From positions 32,123,368 through 32,187,367 of the forward strand of contig NC_072791.1 of the NCBI RefSeq assembly GCF_028583425.1: DNA of 64,000 nt, given 5' to 3'. Under the pieces are notes generated by a model. The model did no database searches and was not told the origin of the DNA. It saw nothing but the letters and a program-made list of their open reading frames with translations. The number at the start of each line of letters is the position of its first letter. The first letter of the stretch is position 1. The position numbers and the translations under genes were made by a program. This DNA comes from Eublepharis macularius (taxonomy: Eukaryota; Chordata; Lepidosauria; Squamata; Eublepharidae). This document shows positions 24,112 through 33,643 of the stretch, piece after piece.

Positions 24112-24935
24112 TAGGTTTGGATCCTATTACTGTTAGGTGGATCTGTAATTGCTTGACACATCGCAACCAAAGAATTCTTGTTAATGGTACCTCATCCTCT
24201 TGGAGAAAAGTGACAAGTGGAGTGCCTCAGGGATTGGTCCTGGGACCTGTTCTGTTCATCATTTTTATAAATGATTTGGATGAAGGAATAGAGAGAATGC
24301 TTATTAAATCTGCAGATGATACTAAATTGGGAGTGGTAGCAAATACAGTCGAAGACAGAGTCAAGATACAGGATGATCTTGACAGGCTACAAAACTGGGC
24401 TAAAACAAATAAAATGAATTTCAACAGAGATAAATGTAAAGTTCTGCATTTAGGTAAGAAAAAATAAAGGCATAATTATAGGATGGGGAAGTAGTATGTG
24501 CAAAAAGGATCTAAGGGTCTTAGCAGACCATACACTCAATAGGAGACAGCCATGCGAAGTGGTAGCTAAAAAGGCAAATGTGATTTTGGGCTGTATCAAC
24601 AGAAGCATAGTGCCAGATCATGCGAAGTCATGGTATAGCTCTACTCTGCTCTGTTCTGGTTAGACCTCACCTAGAGTACTGAGTTCAGTTTTGGGTACAA
24701 TTTCAGAAGGGTATAGACAAGCTGGAACGTGTCCAGAGGTGGACAACAAAGATGGTGAGGGGACTGGAGACCGAGTCCTATGAGGAAAGGTTGAAGGAGC
24801 TTGGAATGTTTAGCCTGGGGAGGAGACGACTGAGAGGTGATATGATAACCATCTTCAGGTACTTGAAGGGCTGTCATATTGAGGATGGTGTGGAGTTGTT
24901 TTCTGCTGCCCCAGTAGGTCAGACTAAAACCAACA
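24112..24935 (+). pseudogene. CR1-like LINE reverse transcriptase C-terminal remnant
   Basis: A 116-codon open stretch reads [31 protein letters not shown], then [14 protein letters not shown] and [25 protein letters not shown], (F)ADDTKL and CKVLHLG are reverse transcriptase motifs 4 to 6 of CR1-like LINEs. The usual FADD is SADD here. Beyond a stop, further pieces continue the thumb region: SYEERLKELGMFSLGRRR and DMITIFRYLKGCH. The element is 5'-truncated and broken by several stops. A SINE-like 3' piece follows. Confidence 0.85.
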
Positions 24936-25035
24936 GGCATAATAATGGCATACTTTGTAAACCGCTCTGTGTGGGTATTAAGTTGTCCTGAAGGGCAGTA
25001 TATAAATCAAATGTTGTTATTATTATTATATAAAA
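24936..25035 (+). repeat. SINE 3' end fragment with (ATT)n tail
   Basis: GGCATACTTTGTAAACCGCT, GTGGGTATTAAGTTGTCCTG and GGCAGTATATAAATC match the 3' part of the SINE at 23648-23905, followed by TTATTATTATTAT. Confidence 0.75.
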
Positions 25036-25084
25036 TTACTATATTAAAACCCAGCCATTCGTTATTAAAAAACAAACTTTCCAT

Positions 25085-26689
25085 AAAACAGACCTCAGAA
25101 GCAGACTGGGAAAGGTGATTGAGTGGGCAGTGGTGGATCAGCTAGAGGTGTTTCTGGAAGAGACCTCTGTCCTGGACCAGTACCAGTCTGGGTTCCGTTC
25201 GGGCTATGGGACGGAGACAGTGTTGGTTGCCCTCGTGAATGATCTCCGTAGGCACCTGGATCAGGGTGGGTCGGCGCTGCTCATCTTGTTAGACCTTTCA
25301 GCAGCATTCAACACGGTCGACCATGAGTTGTTGGCCCACCACCTCACTGAAGTGGGGATTTGTGGGATGGTCTTGCAGTGGCTTGTCTCTTTTCTCCACA
25401 GTTGGGGACAGAGGGTGGTACTGGGGGAGAGACTGTCCGCACCCCATCCTTTGGAGTGCGGCGTCCCACAGGGGGCAATACTCTCTCCCCTGTAGTTCAA
25501 TCTTTATATACGCCCCCTCACCCAGTTGGTGCAGAGTTTTGGACTGTGTTGTCAGCAGTATGCAGATGACACCCAGCTGTATCTGTTGATGGGTGGCCAA
25601 CCTGACTCTGTCCCTGACACCCTGTTGAAAGCTCTGGAGGCCGTGTCTGGGTGGGTAGAACAGAGCAGGCTGAAGATGAATCCTGTGAAGACAGAGGTCC
25701 TGTACTTGGGCTGTGGGCTGTCGGAGGCAGGGATCCTTCTCCTGACCTTTGGGGGGGGGTACCACTTGTGCCCGTACCATCGGTTAGGAGTTTAGGTGTG
25801 ATTCTGGACTCCTCTTTGTCTATGGAGGGCCAGATCGCAGCTGTGGCTCAGGAAGCCTTTTTCCACCTTCAGCAGGCCCAGCAACTGGCGCCCTACCTCT
25901 CAGCCCAGGACCTAACGACAGTGATCCATGCAACGGTCACCTCCAGGCTGGACTACTGTAGCTCGCTCTGCACAGGGCTGCCCTTGGGCTTCATCCAGAG
26001 ACTTCAACGGGTCCAGAATGCTGCTGCGTGTGTCCTAACTGGAGCTTCGTGTAGAACACACATTACACCTATCTTGCAGCAGCTTCACTGGCTCCCAGTA
26101 GAATTCCGGATCCGGTTCAAGGTGTTGGTTCTGACCTATAAAGCCCTAAATGGACTGGGACCAGCATACCTAAGGGACCATCTCTCCCTGTATATGCCCC
26201 AGAGAGTGCTTCATTCAACTGGAAAACATCTACTGGTGGTCCCTGGCCCTAGGGAGGCTCAGCTGGCCTCTACCAGGGCCAGGGCCTTTTCGGTCCTGGC
26301 CCCAACCTGGTGGAACTCTGTCTGAGGACACTTGGGTCCACCAGGATCTTGTATCATTTAGGTGGGCCTGTAAGACAGAGATGTTTCACCTGGCATATGG
26401 TGGAGGTTAATTTTAGTCCATCACTGCCGAGCCTTTCACTGGTATCCCTCTATGAGGGGTTATGGAGAGTTCACTGCTGGCTGCCCTGAAAAGGGGTACA
26501 GTATTCTATCTGTCTGCTACTACCTCCCCTTTTGGTATGCTGATGGGCAGGAGTGCAGGACTGCCCCGCCTTAGAATGGTTTTATTGATTGAAGTTTTTA
26601 TGCTGTGATTATTGTTTTTATGCTGTATTTTAATCAATGTTGTACCTCGCCCTGAGCCTACTTCTAGGGAGGGTGGGTAAAAAATATAA

Positions 26690-26736
<47 letters not shown>

Positions 26737-26740
26737 AACA
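25085..26740 (+). pseudogene. L2 LINE reverse transcriptase remnant with 3' tail
   Basis: Starts VIEWAVVDQLEVFLEE and YQSGFRSGYGTETVLVAL, then LLILLDLSAAFNTVDHELLA, ECGVPQGAILSPL, QYADDTQLYLLM, KMNPVKTEVLYLG and, near the end, HWLPVEFRIRFKVLVLTYKA and FSVLAPTWWNSV. These are the finger, palm (YADD catalytic motif intact) and C-terminal segments of L2-clade enzymes. An in-frame TAG at 25493-25495 interrupts motif 4, and a frameshift lies in the G run at 25750-25757, so it is dead. The 3' region GAGCCTACTTCTAGGGAGGG ends in an (AAAT)n run at about 26686-26738. Confidence 0.92.
26686..26738 (+). repeat. (AAAT)n microsatellite at the L2 3' end
   Basis: About thirteen tandem AAAT units. It is the terminal repeat of the L2 element and has probably expanded. 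Confidence 0.95.
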
Positions 26741-26859
26741 GTTGGAAAGATAAATAAACACACACACAAACACTACAATTAAAAGTGTGGATAAAGAGGT
26801 ATGTTTCAGCTTGGTGTCTAAAAGCTAGTAAAATAGGCACCAAGTAGGCCTCAAGGAGA

Positions 26860-27150
26860 GAACATTCCAAAGGTGAGGTGCCACCACAGAAAAGGAACTG
26901 TCTCTAGTTGTTACCTACCTCACCTCTCAAGGCAGGGGCACTAATAACAGTTCCTGAGAGGTAGATTTGCCGGAGGGACAATATGAGAAGAGTCCAACCT
27001 TTAGGTACCCTGCCTTCAAGCTGTTTAGGGCCTTAAATGTAAGACCCAGCACTTTGAATTGTGCCTGGAAACAGATGGGTGCAGATCTTTCAGCATTCAC
27101 CCCATCATCTTTAGCTACTGTATGGTATAGCAAGGAGCTTTTGGGAGGCC
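26860..27150 (-). mobile_element. L2-like LINE fragment, minus orientation
   Basis: On minus, FQAQFKVLGLTFKALNSL and GYLKVGLF match the L2 C-terminal pattern 'RFKVLVLTYKALNGLGPGYL' seen in the element at 25085. The plus strand carries the familiar GCACTTTGAATTGTGCCTGG segment. Confidence 0.65.
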
Positions 27151-27419
27151 AGGCCTAATATAAGGAATAATGGTTTACGGAAGATGTTAATTAAAAGACA
27201 TGAAAAGTTTATGAGCTTAAAAATACCCCTCGTTAGTTCTTACTCAAGGCAGGTATTAGCAATTCCTAGACCTGAACTAAACATAGAAAGTTGGCCTTGG
27301 TAAGGAGGTACTAGAAGTATATTAGGAGAAAATAAATAAAATTTCTATTAATGTCTTTGAAGACTGACTTGGGAAGATAGCAACTCCCCCCACCCCCGTC
27401 CCATGGCAAACAAGTCCTG

Positions 27420-27995
27420 GATGTAGATGAAAGGCTCATCCTCCAATGTGATATATGCCCTCATGTGCCAACAATGTCCATCTGCTCTGTACACTGGACA
27501 AACCAGACCACCTCTGCGCAAAAGAATAAATGGACACAAATCTGACATTAACAATGGCAACATCCAGAAACCAGTGGGAGAACACTTCAATCTACCAGGA
27601 CATTCCATCAAGGACTTAAAGGTCACTGTAGTTCAACAGAAACCTTTCAAAAACAGAATCCAACGGGAAGCTGCTGAGCTGGAATTCATATGTAAATTTG
27701 ACACCGTCAGGCTTGTATTGAATAGGGACTATGAATGGTTATCTCATTATCAGAAGTAACTGACTTCCTTAACAGAAGCAAACTGATCTCCATATCAGAA
27801 GCTACTGTTTGCATCTACTCCTCCCTCCTCTCTCCACCTATATATTTGACCAGTTTCTTCTTGCCCTCCATGCATCTGATGAAGAGAACTGTGATTCTCG
27901 AAAGCTTATGCTACAATAAAGTTGGTTAGTCTTAAAGGTGCTACTGGACTCTTTTTGATTTTGCTACTACAGACTAACACAGCTAACTCCTCTGG
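27420..27995 (+). pseudogene. Penelope-like element 3' part: GIY-YIG endonuclease and ribozyme-like tail
   Basis: An open frame to 27759 reads SSNVIYALMCQQCPSALY, TGQTRPPLRKRINGHKSDI, KPVGEHFNLPGHSIKDLKV, then EAAELEFICKFDTVR and NRDYEWLSHYQK before a stop. The pattern YAL.C..CP..YTGQT..LR.R...H is a GIY-YIG nuclease of Penelope-like elements (the usual YIG reads YTG). The domain is intact to its natural end, so this is the best preserved copy. The tail has a hammerhead-like core at 27876-27913 and ends GACTAACACAGCTAACTCC. The reverse transcriptase is missing upstream. CTCATC..GATATATGCC joins non-element sequence at about 27420. Confidence 0.88.
27876..27913 (+). ncRNA. Hammerhead-ribozyme-like motif in a Penelope-like tail
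   Basis: The core elements occur in order: CTGATGA (27876-27882), stem II AGAGAA..TTCTC closed by CTGTGA, CGAAA ending at 27903, a very short stem III GC-TTAT-GC (27904-27911), and TA as the candidate cleavage dinucleotide. This matches the type I minimal hammerheads described in Penelope-like elements. Stem I pairing is not obvious to me, so activity (possibly only as a dimer) is unproven. Confidence 0.65.
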
Positions 27996-28979
27996 ATCTT
28001 TCCTTTTGGGGCACTTTTCTATCAAGCCCCCCCCCCCCCCAAATTAGCTGTGCAAATAGTGTTTTTGAGCTAGGATTAAAACAAAATGAAATGCATGCAC
28101 ACACCAGATACTAGTAGTATGGAAATGACAGGAATTTCACCGCAGCACGACTCTTCTCTCATGGCATAAACCTGGTGTTCCACCAAGTCAAACAGGAGCC
28201 CTCAGTCTTCTTCTCCTATTCAGCATCCATCATCCTATCCACTTCCCCTCCCCTCGAAGTGGCACATGTATATTGTTCATTCGTAAAAATGCATATGAAT
28301 TTTTTTAAAAATTGTAAAATACTGCTCCAGAGACTGACTGCATGTGTGCTGGTGATGTTACAGCTATTAGCCAATAGGCACTCACATACTTTGCTTCCCC
28401 TGCTCCAATTCATGCTTAATTGCTCCACTAACTTGCAGAGCTTGTTTTTCCAAAACGCACCTCATGTAGGGGAGGGGGAAGTACTTTTGCTCAGAGTCCT
28501 GTAAAAACGTTACACGTGCTTTCTTGCCCCAACGCTTCAATATTCCCGAAACATCGATCCATTGCCAATATTTTCTTACTGACATGATCTTCGGGCCTTT
28601 ACCAGCAGCTGAGATGCAGACACGTAACAGGTGAAGCTGCAAGGCTAAAACGCTGGAGCCAGCCTCGCCTCCTTAATGTATAGACGACAAGCGGGTAGCA
28701 AAGGCAGAGTCAATAAAGGGAGGAAGGAAATCCTAACCTTTCAGCCACATCTATATAATTGGGGGGGGGGGAGAGAGAATCACCCCCAGCCTCCCTCAGG
28801 AGGCATGGAAAAGCTTTGCTCGTTCTCAGAAACACACACACACACACACAACTTGGAAACAGAACTCTCTTTCTGCTCAGCATCCCCTCCCTTTCCTGCC
28901 CTGCTTTCCTGGCCCTGGCCGTGAGCTTTCCGCCTTTCCCCCCAAAACTCCTGCTGCTTTAAAGTGGCATTTATTAGCA
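27996..28979. other. Intergenic sequence without identified features
   Basis: Poly-C at about 28027-28040 and a (CA)n tract at about 28832-28850. No conserved exon was recognised. Confidence 0.4.
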
Positions 28980-29460
28980 CTAGGCTGAAGGAAAGGCAGT
29001 GAAAGGCACTTGCGGTTGCTCAGCTGACACCTCGGCGAAAGCCTGCCTGAGTGAACTTTTCCCTAGTGAGCAGAGCGGAGGAAAAAGACTACCTTTTACT
29101 TCAGGGGAGAGAGTTGCTACCGTTTCAGGACTCACCCGTTGCCCTCCTTTCTTTCTGATGTTTTCATCATCACAGCAAGAGGTGGCGCGTCTCTCTTCAG
29201 ACTCTTTTTAGGTTTCCCATGTGGAGAAACTCATACCTTGGCATTTCCTGGCAAAAGCTTCCACACCCTTTTGTTCTTTCCTTTTTAAAAATGTGCAGAT
29301 TCCACACGGCTGAAACCCGAGCGCTTTTCACTCCCGCCTTGCAGAAGACCGCGGGCTCCTCAGCAGCAAGAGTAAACTTCCAAGTATATGTGCTTTTAGC
29401 CTCTCTCTTTTTCTACTTCCTGTATTTATACGAACGGGGGCTTTCAGGAAGAGGCAGTCC
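28980..29460 (-). promoter_or_regulatory. CpG-raised segment, possible promoter or first exon of the next gene
   Basis: CpG dinucleotides, scarce in most of the window, cluster here (GGCGCG, CCGAGCGC, ACCGCGGGC and others), and no known repeat is recognisable. On the minus strand there is a good donor-like site, CAACGG then GTGAGT, with the exon side ending at 29136. In mammals RIN3 starts a short distance downstream of SLC24A4 on the same strand, so this would be a sensible place for its promoter and first exon. I do not see RIN3 protein sequence. The assignment is inference from synteny and base composition. Confidence 0.3.
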
Positions 29461-29479
29461 TTGGTGGTCAAGGGTGTTT

Positions 29480-32400
29480 TTTTTTTTTTAAATCAGCCCA
29501 TTTTTAGTCAAGAACCTTTGCTCAGATTGGTAGAAAGAAGGGCTTGGTCTGCCATACTCTGCTATTGTACCTGGCTTACCCTTAAAGCTGGGTTTGGGGA
29601 GGGGGGGATTTATATCATTAGCCCTACAGGTACATCTGGAGAAGAAGCAGTTGCAATACAGGGAAGTTCAGAAGGGGATTTCTATGACTACATACTGTCC
29701 ATCTACGAATTCCTGAGGCGTGTGTATTTGTGTTTGAGTAACTGGAACCAGATGGAGACTGGAAGCCTTCACACTGTTTACACAGGACCTGCGAGAACGG
29801 AGCGTGTGAAACACAGATTCTTAACAACATCACCTTGATATTCCTTGGCTTGCTACTGTGTGAACTACTGTCCCCCTACACAACATTCCTCAATGTGTAC
29901 AGTGTCCATTTAAAATGACTGCATGTACCAGCTGCCACTTTTGGCCAGCTGCTCAAGTGCAAATGTCATCAAAGTTAGCATTCATGTTTGGAAACGCGTG
30001 AAACTACTTCTTGTAGGGAATGATTTAAAGCATAGTGCAATCCAGCCATCCAAGTCCAACCGTGTTCTCAGGTGCCTAAAAGCTTTATTGGACTAGATAA
30101 AGATCTTCTGTTGGCCTACAAGTAGTTTGATACAGTAATGTTTCTTATTTTCTAAGTATTTGCTTCCGAAAGTGTGTCTGTTGTGTCCCTCAAAAATGTA
30201 TGTTGCTAGCAGTTTTTAGACAAAACTGACATGTACATAAAGCAAAGCCTAAAAAACATACTCGCTAACCACCCCGTAACAAAAAGTCTGCCAAGAAAAC
30301 ATCGTGATGCGACATCCTCCCTTGGGTCAGTAATAATGACTCGGTACTTGCACAGGGGACTACCTTTACCTTTTTTACCTCTTACTTATTCCATAAGTAA
30401 AGTTCCATAATCTAAGGTCCTTTTGTGGCCTAACTTATGTGAGACACATAGGATAGGATTGCTTCTGCATCGAATAGGGTCCACTTGAGTTAAGCAGGTC
30501 TCCCAGTCCTCTTTTGAGATCAGCCAATTGCAAAGCAACAGTCATTCATCTCACAGGGTACTGTGTTATCTTTTTTCCTAACATAGCACATATTTTTTAA
30601 CAGGATTGGAGTTTTAACAGGAGTCCCATTGGGCTGCATCATAAGCAGGTTGAGGTCTGAACTGGCAGTGATTGGCTAGGAAGGAAATCTTGAGTTTGGG
30701 ATGGATGGATCACTAGTAGCCCCATCTGATGATGGAGTATTACCAAAACCAGCACAGTGCTCGTGTCAGTAGTTGGTATTCCGTGCTTACTCCTCAGAGG
30801 TGATTCAAGTGAATTAAAAGAGCTGATGCCAAGGTTTAAAGAATGTAGCACTTCCCCATTACGCTGGGAATGATGTCATTGCTGGTACAATGTTGGGGGC
30901 TTATTTTTATCAAATTGTCCCTTGGCGCAACTCTGTGCTTCTGAGTCACTCACTACGGGAATGATATCGTGCCCAGTGCAACGCAAAAGCATTCCAGAGC
31001 ACACAGGAGTACACTCGGGGGAAAGGGGGGGGGGTCTTGCTGCATTCCTATGCCTTTCCTCCTTCCACTGGCAAGTGAGAGGGGAAAGGGGGAAGAGGAA
31101 TCCTAAGTCCGCCCTCACCCACCCAGCTGATGCCACATCACAAACTACATTAGGAAGCCTCCTCAGTGTCAAAAGGGAGTTAGCATGACAGGGCCAAGAA
31201 GCATAAGCCCATTGCCCCTTGGGGTGTACAATGCTACATGGTACAACCCTTCAGATTCTGAGCTAGGCAAGTGTGCATATATTTCCCTGTGTGCATAATT
31301 GTCCATAAACATTCTTTGCAAAACCCTGATGAGCTACCCCTTGTGCATCAGAAGTCATTTCTGTTCTGGTCTCAGGAGACTGCAGCAGGCAATGTCCATA
31401 TTTCCTAAGTTATCTCTACAAGAATAAAGGTCAGAATTTATATACACTGCAGCAGGACAGCTCCACCGAGCCATGAATACTGTCCCTTCTTGCCCTCTGG
31501 AGTGTCTGGGGTTCACCAGTGGCAGTCCAAGTGTCAACCTGGCAAGTGCTACCCACATGGTGTACCTTCAACTCTCTGAGGAGCTTTTTGCTCCTTCTCA
31601 TGCCGACTGCCACCACGGAGCAGGCTTGCTACTTTGAGCCCTCCCTTGTGCCAGTCTCCTGCTACTGAGCACTGCAAAGACTGCTCATTGCACTTGTGCA
31701 CTACTGATGGATCAGCATATTGCCCGCAGACCACCCCCTTCCTATGGCACTCATTTTTAGTAGTATGGTTGAGCAGTGAAAGTCTGTGTGGTACAGAGAA
31801 CAACGACCAGCATTTAAATTAAAAAGAAAAAGAAAAAAAATGTCCTCACCACCAAAGCAAACGAACTCAAAAAGAAATGAGTAAAGCCACAATTCCTGTA
31901 TTCTCTGTCCCTCCCTCTGTACATGTTTAGGCAGGCTCTTTCTCTTAGAAAATTCCAGCTGGAGAAGTCCTCATACCTTCCATGGTTTAGGCTCGCAGCT
32001 CCCACGTGGACAATGGCTACCGCCTGCAAAGAGCCAGCTCTCTGCTCCTTCAGCTTCAGCTCAAATCAGCCAAAGAAATCTCCTCCCTGTGCCAGGAGGT
32101 TTTATTCTCTCCCTTTGCCCACCCCCTGGGCAGGCCAAAGGGGCAGCTCATAGAGGCTTTTCTTGGAGATTCCAGGAAGAAATCTTTTGAGTATTTTACT
32201 CCTTCATCTCCCCCCCCCCAATACACACACCTAGAAGGTAAGCTTTTAGCAGAAAGTCTTCTGGCCACATATGCATGACTAAGATTGGGTGCAGCTGAGA
32301 AAGCACCTGGCTTCCCCCCACACACACACCTGTTCTCAACTAAGAGACATTTTTTAAACTGGGGATGAAAGTTATGATACAGTCCACATCAGCACATAAA

Positions 32401-32674
32401 AAACATTTCTCAACACACAGAGACATATATATGCTCACACACACAGGATAGCATGAATTGCCTGGAGTATGTGTGCCCATAGATGATTCACACATTCACG
32501 TAGACATATGGACATAAATGAACATCTGCACAAGCATAACAGTGTTTTGCATATTTCCCAGCCAAAATGATCATCTTGGACAAAATTCTCTACATTTTAG
32601 CACATTCTTCAGAATGTTCAGTTGGATCCAACCAGCACTGGTGAAAATGGAGGGAGGGATTCACTTTGGCCACC
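29480..32674. other. Intergenic sequence, one possible SINE tail
   Basis: At about 30325-30380, GGGTCAGTAATAATGACTCG, TGCACAGGGGACTACC and TTTACCTTTTTTACC resemble a SINE 3' end with an ACCTTT-type tail. CA-rich tracts lie near 32220 and 32315. No gene is supported. Confidence 0.4.
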
Positions 32675-33643
32675 CAGACATGGGCATGGACCGGGGAAAA
32701 GCCACAGACAGTTGGTCCGTAGCCCATCACATTTCACGGACCATGGACCATTCACGGACCCACCCCAGTTTGTGGACCAGTTCATCATTCTGTGGTCTGT
32801 CACTTCCTGGGGCTCTAGCACTGCCCCCTTTGCACTCAGAGATGCCAAGCTCGCAGTATGTCTTCAGCAGGCTGTCCTCCAGCTACCAAGTTTGGCCAAG
32901 ATTGCATTTCGGATGTCTGAGTTACAGACCCTCAAAGCGGCTCCCCCCAGGAAATGTCCAGTACATAGAATAGGAGCCGTAAATGCCAATTGACTTGCAT
33001 TGGCTTGCAGCAATTGGCAGAGCCCTAGGCTAGCCCAACACCCCACAATTAAACAAGAATTGAAAGGGGGGGAAATGAAACAGAAGAGTGAGCCCTCAAG
33101 ACCAATAAGCTTGCACCCAGAGCCTGACTGCAGCTCTGAGACTGGGTTAGGGTACAGGCCTAGGCTAGCCTACTACCCCACAAACAAATAAGAATTGAAA
33201 GGGGAAAAAGGAGAAACAAGAATGAGCCCTCAGCCAAGGAAACCCAGAGCCTTGCTGCAACACAAGCCCCAAGCCTCCCTCTGGTGCAATCTGAAAAAAC
33301 TCCCGGAACAAGCAGTTCCACTGAGCTGGTAACCAGCTGGAAAGTGAAACTGTGGCTCCACATTGTGTCTTATATACTAAATGCTCACATAGAGAATAAT
33401 GGGAGCTCTCTGGTTGGCAGCCAGAGCTGCCTATCAAGGTTTTCAGGGTAAGATTGGTGTTTCAAGGGCGGAAGAAGGTCTGCAGGTGGCTTCTACGTTG
33501 CCTAGGGAATTGATTGTTCAGCGCCGGGATATCTGTGTTCACAGACCAACAAACTGATGGACCAGCCAAAGTTTGTCATGTCTGTGAAAAAAGGCATGTC
33601 CATGTAAAATTTTGGTCTGTTTTTTGGTCCGTGCCCACCTCTA
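32675..33643. mobile_element. Candidate TIR transposon with GGGCACGGACC termini
   Basis: Left CAGACATGGGCATGGACC and right GGTCCGTGCCCACCTCTA are inverted repeats (13 of 18). The sub-terminal sequence is rich in GGTCCGT / ACGGACC / GGACCA words. It contains a roughly 90-base direct duplication (about 33025-33120 and 33163-33250; shared AAGAATTGAAAGGGG and GAGCCCTCA). No transposase frame. The CAG start suggests hAT, but no 8-base duplication is visible. Confidence 0.55.
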
